From Rana temporaria (taxonomy: Eukaryota; Chordata; Amphibia; Anura; Ranidae): DNA of 64,000 nt. This document shows positions 22,781-31,281 of this stretch, one piece after another (position 1 is the first letter of the stretch; every line of letters starts with the position of its first letter). The notes beneath the pieces are model-generated. The model did not search any database. It was not told the origin of the DNA and saw only the letters and a program-made list of their open reading frames with translations. The stretch is taken from NCBI RefSeq assembly GCF_905171775.1, contig NC_053497.1:104481157-104545156 (forward strand). The letters run 5' to 3'. The position numbers and the translations under genes were made by a program.

Positions 22781-23037
22781 TGAGAAGAGAAAGCGGACAG
22801 TCTTCCCCCCACAGGAGTCAGATTGTCACTTGTCTTTTGATGACTGATCCTGGGGTGACTTAAAGAGGATACCTCCTCTTCCTCTACCTCTTTGAGGAAA
22901 CCAGCGCTTTTTGTTTTCTTCTTTTTTGGAGGTTTGTGGAAAAGAACGAAAATTCTTTTTAACAGGTTGTTTCTTAGCCGGGAAAGCCTTCTTTTTGTCG
23001 GCTGTTCTATCCAGAATTTTTTCAAGATCCGGTCCAA
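20932..23037 (-). CDS. DIRS reverse transcriptase / RNase H / C-terminal domain
   Basis: A 701-codon open frame. The RT fingers/palm include FLVKKPSGKYRLILNLKILN, FMASLDLRDAYLHVPIA, ALPFGLSSSPRIFTKVMA and the catalytic VVPYLDDLLFF, followed by FLGYTIN. RNase H is seen as LTTDASSWGWGAHLDG, the Glu in NWRELKAI, HVQILSDNTTAVAYV, and LLADLLSRK. After it, VDLFASQQNT and YAFPPFPLIPLVLRKF resemble the extra domain that follows RNase H in DIRS-like elements, proposed to be a Dam-like methyltransferase. I cannot confirm methyltransferase activity. The frame begins inside the end of gag and its last ~1.85 kb overlaps the YR frame. Expression would need frameshifting, reinitiation or splicing. Confidence 0.93.
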   Translation of the reverse strand: MDRILKKFWIEQPTKRRLSRLRNNLLKRIFVLFHKPPKKKKTKSAGFLKEVEEEEVSSLSHPRISHQKTSDNLTPVGGRLSAFSSQWSLLTKSPFVKNIVTQGYSLEFSECPPCRFYVTTLPRDQEKASAMMNLLKDLIQQEVIVQVPKDQEGRGFYSHIFLVKKPSGKYRLILNLKILNKTIRYKHFRMDTIYSITKLLTPECFMASLDLRDAYLHVPIAQASQKFLRLAINLGTSIWHLQFRALPFGLSSSPRIFTKVMAEALEPLKLRGVSVVPYLDDLLFFAGSRDQLVSDLQTSQAHLESLGWILNLEKSSLDPSQEMRFLGYTINSVLQKVFLPQEKVEKVVSAVSQIQTNLPVSVRSAMAVLGQLTASIPAIQWARLHSRPLQRNILQEWSHQESLEKTFSLSSKVKRSLWWWRDPSNLTKGLSWVLPSDKRLTTDASSWGWGAHLDGQTAQGSWTKVEARRSSNWRELKAIFMGLLAFQQMLKGCHVQILSDNTTAVAYVTRQGGTRSQGLMELANQLLTWAERNVASLSAIHLKGSQNLLADLLSRKKVIEAEWSLSQEIFNMISKEWGHPQVDLFASQQNTKVQNFFSLHREDQAIGIDALAHPWDYHLCYAFPPFPLIPLVLRKFREEKTDLILIAPFWPKRPWFATILNLAAKPPWKLPPKKDLLTQGSVCHPETDRLHLSAWFLRKTF

Positions 23038-23725
23038 ACAGTAAGTCCCCTGAGAAGGGTAACCCGCAGAGTTTGACTTTAGAGGCTGTGTCCCCTGTCC
23101 AGGTTTTCAGCCATACTGCACGTCTGGCTGAGTTCACCAGGGCAGCGGATCTAGCTGACAACTTAATTGATTCAGCTGACGCATCAGCCATGTACCTGAT
23201 TGATTTTAGAATCAATGGAAAGGATTCCAAGATATCCTTCCTTGGTGTACCAGCTTCAACATGGTTCATCAGCTTTTCCACCCAACATTCCAAGTTTCTT
23301 GCCACCACTGTGGAGGCCATTGCAGGTTTTAGACTAAGAGAAATAGAGTCCCAAGCTTTCTTTAACAGGGAGTCCGCTCTTTTGTCCATGGGATCTTTTA
23401 GTATCCCCATGTCTTCGAACGCAAGATCCGTGCGTCGAGACACCTGGGAAAAGGCAGCATCAACCTTTGGCTTTTTATTCCAGGCTTCAGAGTCTTTATC
23501 TTCAAAGGGAAATCTTTTCCTTAGACTTTTAGAAAAGAAGGGGCCCCTTTCTGGATCTTTCCACTCTTTTCTAATAGTATCTGATACTACTTTGTTAACT
23601 GGAAAAACCTTGTGTTTGGAGGCATCCAGACCCTGGTACATTTTATCATGAAGAGATAATTGTACCTCCTCTTCTTGAATATCAAGTGTAGTATAAATTG
23701 CTTCAAGAAGATCATCTACTTCCAT
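22826..23725 (-). CDS. DIRS gag-like ORF, main part
   Basis: A 299-codon frame starting MEVDDLLEAIYTTLD and ending in a basic PQRGRGRGGILFK tail, a nucleic-acid-binding Gly/Arg segment as in other DIRS gag proteins. The middle (LARNLECWVEKLMNHVEAG, SIRYMADASAESIKLSARSA) is helical and resembles the conserved gag core of vertebrate DIRS elements. The preceding frame (24110-23712) overlaps it by 14 bp in another phase, so in this copy the two are separated by a frameshift, probably a small indel near 23712-23745. Its 3' end overlaps the RT frame. Confidence 0.8.
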   Translation of the reverse strand: MEVDDLLEAIYTTLDIQEEEVQLSLHDKMYQGLDASKHKVFPVNKVVSDTIRKEWKDPERGPFFSKSLRKRFPFEDKDSEAWNKKPKVDAAFSQVSRRTDLAFEDMGILKDPMDKRADSLLKKAWDSISLSLKPAMASTVVARNLECWVEKLMNHVEAGTPRKDILESFPLILKSIRYMADASAESIKLSARSAALVNSARRAVWLKTWTGDTASKVKLCGLPFSGDLLFGPDLEKILDRTADKKKAFPAKKQPVKKNFRSFPQTSKKEENKKRWFPQRGRGRGGILFKSPQDQSSKDK

Positions 23726-24110
23726 CTAGAGAGACTTTATATCTGGAATTTCTGTACTCTCCTTCCTCTTCCTCCTCATCTGAATCCCTGAGTGAGCGAA
23801 GAGTACTTGTCCCTTCATCCCCTGAATCCACAACCTCTGACCTCGAGGTGGAAGCTTTTGGGCTGGGTGGTAAATGTTGGGGTTCAGCTTGCACTGCTGG
23901 AGTCTGAACCAACATAGATTTGACCGAATTCAAAGAACTTGCAAGTTCTTGCACTGAAGAAAATAACACTTTATATTGCTGGGATGTCTCTTCTTCCACT
24001 AAATCCTTAATACAAGATTTACACATTGCCTTCTGCCATGAATCTCTAAGAGGGTTTTTGCAGGAAGGACATTTCCTTTGAGTTGGTGGCTTTTTAGTTT
24101 TTTGTTTCTC
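23712..24110 (-). CDS. DIRS gag-like ORF, N-terminal exon with zinc-ribbon motif
   Basis: This frame follows a good splice acceptor (tgttttag before GAGAAACAA at 24110). It encodes a Cys-rich segment KCPSCKNPLRDSWQKAMCKS followed by Cys, giving CxxC...CxxC, then an acidic Ser/Glu-rich stretch (SDEEEEEGEYRNSR). A shorter version could start at the internal Met (24026). It breaks at 23712 and the protein continues in another frame at 23725. The pattern suits the N-terminus of DIRS gag. Confidence 0.65.
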   Translation of the reverse strand, partial: EKQKTKKPPTQRKCPSCKNPLRDSWQKAMCKSCIKDLVEEETSQQYKVLFSSVQELASSLNSVKSMLVQTPAVQAEPQHLPPSPKASTSRSEVVDSGDEGTSTLRSLRDSDEEEEEGEYRNSRYKVSLDGSR

Positions 24111-24365
24111 CTAAAACACAAAAAAGGGTATTTTACCATTGGAGAAACAATAGGTTTTTTACAAACAAGGAAAAAACCGCCACCACTTTAAAAGGAAGAT
24201 GTGATAGAAAAGATCCACAGCTAATCAAACACCACCCAGTGCAACTGTCAGGGACCGAGAGAAGTTACCTCTGACCCTGCAGTACAGGCTCCCTTAAGGA
24301 GGACAAATAACAAATAACCATATAAGCCCAATAGTAAGGATAGAGGCACCGCTGTACCCCCCTAC

Positions 24366-24422
24366 CTGGACCTGAGCAGCGTCTGAGGCGCCTGTCTCCG
24401 CCATGGCTGTAGGTTCTTCCAT
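24366..24422 (-). CDS. Putative first coding exon of DIRS gag
   Basis: The ATG at 24422-24420 opens 19 codons, MEEPTAMAETGASDAAQVQ, ending at CAG followed by a GTAGG donor. A 255-bp intron (24365-24111) then reaches the acceptor before the zinc-ribbon exon, both in phase 0. The reading is consistent but rests on sequence alone. Without splicing, gag would have to start at the internal Met at 24026. Confidence 0.5.
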
Positions 24423-24915
24423 CGCCGAGAGAAACACAGCCGGGACTGAATGATTTTTAAATCTTTCCCGGGCCCGCGCGTCATCAAAGACGGCCGGAAC
24501 CGGAAGACGCCGCTCTTAGGCCTGTCCCCTGACCTCTGCGTTACTAGGCGACGTGGACCACGCGTCGCCACGCCTCTACAGGAAACTACGCCGCTGTGCA
24601 TGACGTCACCCGCCCGCCAGGACCCGGGACCGTCATGCGGCGTTTCAAAAATAAACACCGCCAATGCGGTAGTGTGCCGCCCGGCCACCTGAGCCAAAAC
24701 AGCGGACCCCTGGGCACTCAGCGCCGCTTCCTGTAGAGCCTTCACTCCACTGAGCAGGGAGAGGCTGGAGACTCCGGAGGACTCCCCCCACCCTTAGGGG
24801 AGCCTGGGATGGCCACTGCACACCAAACAGATAAGGTAAGGCTTACCCCTCCAACCTTGGAAAGAGCGCAGCACCCCTGGTCCACAAGCATGCGCTTCCA
24901 CCATGGCGGAGGAAA

Positions 24916-25020
24916 CACAATAACTGAGGCCATGGTGGAAGAGGAGGGCTTTTAAAGATTAGCATGTGTTTCCTAATGAAGAGGCGGAGCTGCGCTCTCT
25001 CCAAGGTTGTCCTGAAAGGC
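24916..25020. repeat. DIRS right inverted terminal repeat (5' side of element)
   Basis: Complement of the left repeat, from CACAATAACTGAGG to CTGAAAGGC. Transcription of the element would start in or near this end. I see no clear TATA box. Confidence 0.92.
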
Positions 25021-25031
25021 GACTGGAGAAA

Positions 25032-26666
25032 AAATGATTTTTTCGTTATTTTAGCTATGTGCTTAGGGTCATTGTTTTGTTGGGAGGTAAACCTTTGGCC
25101 CAGTCTGGGGTCCTGAGCACTCTGGAGAAGGTTTTCATCCAGGATATCCCTGTACTTGGCCGCATTCATCTTTCCCTCGATTGCAACCAGTCGTCCTGTC
25201 CCTGCAGCTGAAAAACACCCCCACAGCATGTTGCTGCCACCACCATGCTTCACTTAGAATTAAAGTGGAGTTCCACCCATAAATATAGCATTACATTAGT
25301 AGTTTTAAAAATAAGTCCTTTAAGAATTTTTTTTTTTTTTTTTAGATGCCTTCAAAGTGTTGTTGCTAGGCAGAATAGTTAATCTTCCCTCTTCCTTCAC
25401 CTAGGTGCTTAAGCTACACCGCACAGACTCCTGGGAATGTAGTGGGTGTAACTTTCCAGGAGTCTGTGCACTCCCCAGTCTCAAAGAATCATGTGACTTG
25501 GACAGTACAGGTGCTGAAACCTGATCTGAAACCTATTACACTGCTTGTGCAGCACTGAGCATGTGCGAGATCTGCAAGGCTGAAATCAAGGAAGTCATAG
25601 TCTGGCTTCATGATGCCCACACTTAAGATGGCCCCAGTCAATTTCTATTTTATAAAGTGTCTAAATGCTGTAACAACCTAACAAAACGGACCTTAGTTTA
25701 CAGACTAACTTTACTAGAATACATTAAGCTTGTGTATTACAGGGGTATTTATATTTAAAAAGTGAAATTGTGGCCGGAACTCCGCTTTAAGGTCAAAAAG
25801 TTCTATCTTGGTCTCAGACCAGAGAATCTTAATTTCTCACCATCTTAGGAGTCCTTCAGGCGTTTGTTTTTTTTAGCAAACTCCATGCAGGCTTTCATGT
25901 GTCTTGCACTGAGGAGAGGCTTCCGTCGGGCCACTCTGCCATAAAGCCCCGACTGGTGGAGGGCTGCAGTGATGGTTGACTTTCTATAACTTTCTCCAAT
26001 CTCCCGACTGCATCTCTGGAGCTCAGATACAGTGATCTTTGGGTTATTCTTTACCTCTCTCACCAAGGCTCTTCTCCCCCGATGGCTCAGTTTGGCCAGA
26101 CAGCCAGCTCTAGGAAGGGTTCTGGTCGTCCCAAACGTCTTCCATTTAAGGATTATGGAGGCCACTGTGCTCTTAGGAACCTTAAGTGCAGCAGAATTTT
26201 TTTTGTAACCTTGGCCAGATCTGTGCCTTGCCACATTTCTGTCTCTGAGCTCTTCAGGCAGTTTCTTTGACCTCATGATTCTTATTTGCTCTGACATGCA
26301 CTGTGAGCTGTAAGGTCTTATAGACAGGTGTGTGACTTTTCCAATCAAGTCCAATCAGTATAATCAAACACAGCTGGACTCGAAGGTGTAAAACCATCTC
26401 AAGGATGATCAGAAGAAATGGACAGCACCTGAGTTATATATGAGTGTCACAGCAAAGGGTCTGAATACTTGGGACCATGTGATATTTCAGTTTTTCTTTT
26501 CTAATCTGCAAAAATTTCAACAATTCTAAGTTTTTCTGTTTAATATGGGGTGCTGTGTGTACATTAATGAGGAAAAAACGAACTGAAATGATTTTGGCAA
26601 AATGACTGCAATATAGCACAGAGTGAAAAATTTAAGGGGGTCTGAATACGTTCCGTACCCACTGTG
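25032..26666 (-). pseudogene. Tc1-family transposon remnant with broken transposase
   Basis: The right end reads, on the gene strand, CAGTGGGTACGGAACGTATT, a typical Tc1 terminal sequence, with TA at 26667-26668. The transposase begins around 26300 (MSEQIRIMRSKKLPEELRDR) with the paired HTH region (KVPKSTVASIILKWK, LSHRGRRALVREVKNNPKIT) and reaches FAKKNKRLKDS, then loses frame near the first catalytic Asp. A MITE with TTAA flanks lies at 25264-25786. The gene resumes as MKHGGGSNMLWGCFSAAGTG and ILDENLLQSAQD to NNDPKHIAKITKKS (second catalytic Asp), where it stops against the DIRS right end. The DDE Glu region and left terminal repeat are missing. Confidence 0.93.
25264..25786. mobile_element. 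523-bp TTAA-flanked MITE inside Tc1
   Basis: The ends AGTGGAGTTCC and GGAACTCCGCT form an imperfect inverted repeat, and TTAA is present on both sides (25260-25263 and 25787-25790). Tc1 relatives have GAATTAAGG at this place, so the insertion duplicated TTAA. TTAA duplication points to piggyBac- or Kolobok-type transposition. Noncoding. Confidence 0.88.
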
Positions 26667-26814
26667 TAATAAAGTCTTTAGGAATTAAATTAGCAATGCA
26701 GAATTCCAGTGTCCTGGCTCCCATCTGTTTTTTTTTTTTTTTTTTTAGAAGCAGACATTCCACCATCACCAATTTCTTAGAAATTACACAATTTAAATAT
26801 TGCTCTTAGATACC

Positions 26815-27235
26815 TTTCGTTTTTAATGCGCTTTAGCGTCCTGCAAGCAGCTTCTTTGAGGCGCTTTAGGAGCGGTGTATACACCGCTCCTAAAGCGCCC
26901 CTTCCCATTGAAATCAATGGGAAGCGCCGCCAAAGCACCTCAGCAGCATCGCTTTTAACCCTTTATTTGGCCGCTAGCAGGGACCAAGAGTGCTTTCACA
27001 CTGAAAGCACCCGGGCATCGGCGATAAAGCCCCGCTATTTTTAGCAGTGCTTAACTATATTTTTTGCAGTGCTTTTTGGCTGCTAGCAGGACTTTTTTTG
27101 ACACCCTGCCAGTGCAGCACCCCAGTGTGACTCGGCCTTTCACACTAGGATTGCAGCTGAGGCTTTTTTTCAGGCTCTATTTGTAGCGCTAAAAGCGACT
27201 GAAAAACACCTCCAGTGTGAAAGGGGTCGTAAAGC
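26815..27235. mobile_element. Inverted-repeat element with a perfect 40-bp palindrome
   Basis: It starts TCGTTTTTAATGCGCTTTAGC and ends CCAGTGTGAAAGGGGTCG, with blocks shared with 9402-9770 in inverse order (GCTTTCACACTGAAAGCACC, GCGCTAAAAGC). A perfect 40-bp palindrome centred between 26879 and 26880 carries GGAGCGGTGTA in each arm. Noncoding. Confidence 0.5.
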
Positions 27236-27420
27236 GTAAAGTGAGGGAACCCGATGGACTGTTTAAATTTTAAAAGCAGCAGCAAACCTGCTGACCTTAC
27301 ATGGTTGCTAATGTGACAGAACACCTCTGATTTAAACAGTCCGTCGGATTTTCAAATACTGCATTTAAGCTCCGCTTTGTGTTGAAAATAACTGAAATCT
27401 AAAACTCCGGTGGGTGTAAC

Positions 27421-27600
27421 AAGATGTCCGCTTGCCCCTTCACACCATCATTAGTGTGGGGGTGTAGCAAGATGGCGGCGACGACGTGACGAGACAGCGG
27501 CCGCCACCGGGTGGACCAAGATGGCCACCGCTCTGGGAGCTAGGCCGAAGCCGCAGCCTTTCCTATGGCCAGTGCCGCGCCGACCCGAAGGGATCAATGA
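27421..27600. promoter_or_regulatory. GC-rich segment with three AAGATG(G)-type sites (candidate)
   Basis: AAGATGTCC (27421), AAGATGGCGGC (27469-27479) and AAGATGGCC (27518-27526) all resemble the YY1 core, in a CpG-rich stretch (GGCGGCGACGACGTGACG, GCGGCCGCC). Such a cluster can mark a TATA-less promoter or a repeat's own 5' end. No downstream reading frame is attached. Function is inferred only. Confidence 0.3.
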
Positions 27601-27609
27601 GGATCTGTT

Positions 27610-28261
27610 GCATCCCAAAATGTTAGCCTATGTATACATGCACACATAGGTGTTTAGAGGCAGAAAAACAAAAAACACACCCTAATGTTTAGGCACGTCA
27701 AGCACTTTAGTGTACATTTCAATTGTCAGTATAAATTTATACTCCGGCCAACGGAATGAACGCTAAAAAGCTAGACAATGCTAAATGTGCCTAAATGCTT
27801 TTGCAAAAAATGGGGCTTTAGACACATATTTTTACGCGTTTTTCTCCTACCAGGAGTAAAAGTCATTCAGAAGAGCCAAACAAACAATCACTCAGTGTGT
27901 ATGAGGCCTTGAGCTACTAGAACACAAGATCCATGCGTTTAGGGTCAAAGGCTCACAAATAGTTGGATGCAGAACCCCCTGCATGGCATACAGTGCCAGA
28001 CCTTCAGAGCCCGTGTTGTGAATGGCAGCTCCTGCATGGTAATGACATCATCGCGCCCCCAGGCCACTCACATAGCCAGCGGCTGCAAACCCGGAACGAA
28101 GACCGGGGAAAGATGGAAGACCTCTCGGCGGTGACAGCGCAGCACTGGAGTATTTTGGCAAGTCGCTCAATGTGCTAGCATGCAATGTATACTACCACAT
28201 TATGACAGTGCAGTGAAAATTAGATATATTGTTTTACTCCAACTGCAGTTTACTACCACTT
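27610..28261. other. Unassigned noncoding stretch
   Basis: No exon. The right edge ends in TTTACTACCACTTTAA, the complement of TTAAAGTGGTAGTAAAC seen at 15788, so part of this is probably an element of that TTAA-ended class. Confidence 0.4.
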
Positions 28262-28626
28262 TAAGCTGGCTGTACACTCGTTTTTCATATGAAAATTCTC
28301 CAAAATAAATTTTTTTAAAGAACATTATTTCCTGCCATCATTATGTCACAATTGATTTCATTTGACCATTTTTTTATGTAATCCCAGACATATTAATAAA
28401 GTATTATTGTAGCATGTACGAGTTTCCCCCCCCCCCCCCCATACGATTTGTCCTGAAAGAAATCCACATTAACAGAATTTCGCTCAAGAAAACAAAATTC
28501 CATTCAATAGAAATTCTCACTAAAGAAAACGAACATTGATTTCACCCCACTAACACTTAAACAAAATTTTTTTTTATAAAAAATCAAACATTGAAGAAAG
28601 GAAAATTTCTGTGTATGGCCAGCTTT
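28262..28626. mobile_element. MITE with TAAGCTGGCTGTACAC...GTGTATGGCCAGCTTTA ends
   Basis: Imperfect inverted ends with AT-rich arms containing GAAAATTCTC and GAGAATTTC-type blocks. Related to 18033-18353 and 34479-35457 by the GCTGGCCAT core. Includes a C run (28427-28440). Noncoding. Confidence 0.7.
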
Positions 28627-28729
28627 AGACTGACACAAGGGCTACAATTCCTAGGGTGTGTCTCCATTACAGACAATCTTATACAGCAGGATCTCTGACA
28701 TGTCACCAACCGCAATTTCTCACTTCAAA

Positions 28730-28770
28730 CCAACATGACTCACCCCCAATGACTCAGTCACATGTGCTAA
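28730..28770. promoter_or_regulatory. AP-1 pair plus palindromic E-box (candidate enhancer)
   Basis: Two TGACTCA sites (28736-28742 and 28750-28756) lie 14 bp apart start to start, on the same helical side within about a turn and a third, followed by CACATGTG (28759-28766). The surrounding 28630-29075 is not an obvious repeat. AP-1 binding is known for these consensus sites; activity here is inferred. Confidence 0.35.
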
Positions 28771-29112
28771 GGGAGGATATCCTGTAGTCTGGGGAGAGGA
28801 GGGGATAACACTCTACTACACAGCTGATTCAGATCTGACACGATTGGTAATCACCTCACTGGCAGCACATCCTGATCAGGTGAAAAGGGGGAGGAACATA
28901 TATACAACCGCAGTCTGGGGGATCCTTATGGGGCCACAAAACGAATGCCCACTCTTGATGCTCAGTCTGCTGACAATATGATACAAGAACAGTATAGGAT
29001 CAGCTAGCCATGAAATAATTCATCCCAGCAGTGGACAGTCCTACAAGATATAAAATAAAATTGAAGAAAAAAAAAAGTTGGGGGTGAGAGAAATTGCAAA
29101 AGAAAGCGAGTA

Positions 29113-29458
29113 TGGCCCCTTTTACAAGGTGGGGATCTGTTTGGCGGACTCCACTTGCTCAGTGAGGGATCGTTCCGCTGAGCAGGCGGATGACAGGTCA
29201 CTATGCAGAGCGGAGATGGACAGAGTCCCGCTCTCCTCTATGGGGAGAAATCACATGAAAATGGACCACCTGTCCGCATTGGAAAATAGGACCACCTACT
29301 ACTCTGTCTGGATTGGATCAAATAGCAGTGGGTGTCAGCGGACATATCACGGCTGTGATCCGCTGCCCCATAGGGGTGAATGGATGGGCCAAGCAGGTCC
29401 ACCTAAAAAAAACAAACGCAGAGCTGATCGTTCGGACAGTCCGTGTGAAAGGGGCCTA
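29113..29458. mobile_element. MITE of the 'GGCCCCTTT' class
   Basis: The ends are GGCCCCTTTTACAAGG and CCGTGTGAAAGGGGCC. Interior blocks GCTGAGCAGGCGGATGACAG and CTCCTCTATGGGGAG match the element at 17510-17880. Noncoding. Confidence 0.65.
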
Positions 29459-31279
29459 AAAGGAAACAAGTGAAGACAGCTTGTGCAAGGAAACAGCAGA
29501 GAGAAGAGATGCCGAGTACAATTGTAGCATTAGCCAAAACAATACGATATAGTGACAACTAAATTAGATTGCTGGAAATGAAAAAAAAAAAAAAAAAAAA
29601 AAAAAAACACACTTTTCTAATGTAAAAGGAATGCAAATACAAAAAAATATAAATAAAAAGGCTGTACAAATACCAAATCTTCATCTCTAGATCTGCCCTT
29701 CCACACCTCAGCATATTTTTATTAAATAAAAGGTGAATCGTGTGGCTAAGCAGCGCATCTGCTAAAAGAACTGCAAGTCCCAGAATGCAACACCACACAT
29801 CTGCTGAGACATGCTGGGACTTGTGGTTCCTTGGCAGGGTGTCAAAAATCACATGCATTTTTGTGGAAGGGAATTAAAAAGTAGATGCAAACCCAAAAGA
29901 AATTGACATTTAGGCTAAATCACTGCAATTTTTTTTAAACAAATCTTGTTTTTCATCTTTTTTCAGTTATTTGTTGGATTTTCTGCAGCCTCTTTGCAGC
30001 CACTTCCTGTTTACATGCACACATTAAGAGACAAGGACAGAGCACCATCACCCTATTACAGGAAGTGCCTGAACAAGGACCTTCAGAACAGGATCACCAG
30101 GTAGTCTAGTGAAAAGTTAATAATAATAATATGGAAAATTATATTAACATATCCAAACTTAAATAAGATTTCAGTGATTGGGTTTACATATACTTTAAAA
30201 TGATACCTGTCACAAAAGTAGGATCTCATCCACTGAAAAGTCCTGTTGCCTGGCTGGTTCTAGTTTTCAATACCTCTGAACAACTGACCTTGAAATAAGC
30301 TTGCAGCAAATCAAGCAAGAACACTTGACAGCCAGGCAAGTGGCATTTTCAGCGTTTAGAGATCAGCAATGAACATTTTATTCAATCCTTAGCAGGGACC
30401 ACATCACACAGTGAAGAAGCAGCTTCAAGGACTACACACAGTGTTTGTGAATTGTCAAAGGACACACATGCACACACAACTCGCCCGCAGAGCTCACACT
30501 CAGCAACACAAGATGGAGAATGAAGGTTGCACACACCCGTGGTACGCAGCAAGCTCCGGCCGAATTTGTGTTCCCCATTTATTTGTTTTAGAAAATAACG
30601 TTTAGCCGCGATTCATGGGCAGCGGTCAGCAATGGGTCCTGGGAGTGTGTGGCGCTGAAAGCAGCGTGCAGATCTCAGTGACTGAGGCGATCGTCCATCG
30701 GGTCACTACTCAGGGAGGGAGCAGACACCTACTGAAGCATGCGGCAGGGAAGACAAAAAGGCAAAAGTAGCACCAACAATCAATCAATTAATGATCAGGT
30801 TCATGCAGTTACATCTGATTTCACTCCCTTTAGTACATGAGGCAGAGTGGAAGGCATTTGAAGATGGCAAAATCTTTTTTTTTTTTGCTCTGGAAAGATC
30901 GTTTACATCGGAAAACTATTTCAGAGAGTGCTGTAATGTTTTCTACAGATTACATCTTGGAAGCGTTTCTCTTGGTTTTATTGTGTTTGAAATGTGAAGA
31001 GATGAGTTTTCAGTCTGTCAGGAGCAGGAATGAGTTTAGCTTTACAGAAAGGAGAATTTCTATTAGGAGGAAATGAGGGACGTCCTGTATATACAGATCC
31101 TGTCACAGGGGGCTGCTCTCCAGTCCTCCTATACAATCTGCTTTTATAAACGGGGAGATCTATAGTACATTAGAAAGTGATGGGATCAATAAGTTTAAGC
31201 CGAACTCCAGGAAGATGTGGAAACCACAAAGTAATGCAGCTCTTTATTCTTTAACACATCATTTAAATGTATTTAGATA
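29459..31279. other. Unassigned noncoding stretch
   Basis: About 1.8 kb without exon or element ends I can name. It contains a 26-base A run (29581-29606) and purine/pyrimidine-mixed unique-looking sequence at 30380-30780. Confidence 0.4.
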
Positions 31280-31281
31280 TA

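Larger units (their letters stand above)
19579..25031 (-). mobile_element. Structurally complete DIRS1-type YR retrotransposon
   Basis: A 5,453-bp tyrosine-recombinase retrotransposon with gag-like, RT/RNase H and YR frames all on the minus strand. Inverted terminal repeats of 105 bp lie at 19619-19723 and 24916-25020, extended outward by a 40-bp left end and an 11-bp right end. An internal complementary region (19815-19902), just after the YR stop, joins the complement of the left end (19579-19634) to the complement of the right end (24997-25031). The two halves share the triplet TTT (19868-19870). This is the layout proposed for DIRS1, where the internal region templates closure of a circular DNA that YR integrates without target duplication. 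RT and YR frames are open throughout; gag has one frame break. It may be young. Confidence 0.95.

Noticed and set aside
22911..23651. 246-codon plus-strand frame
   Set aside because: It is antisense to the DIRS gag frame, which has recognisable features; no domain on the plus strand.
24362..24745. 127-codon minus-strand frame in the DIRS 5' region
   Set aside because: Composition typical of a GC-rich leader; overlaps the proposed gag first exon in another frame and has no hallmark.
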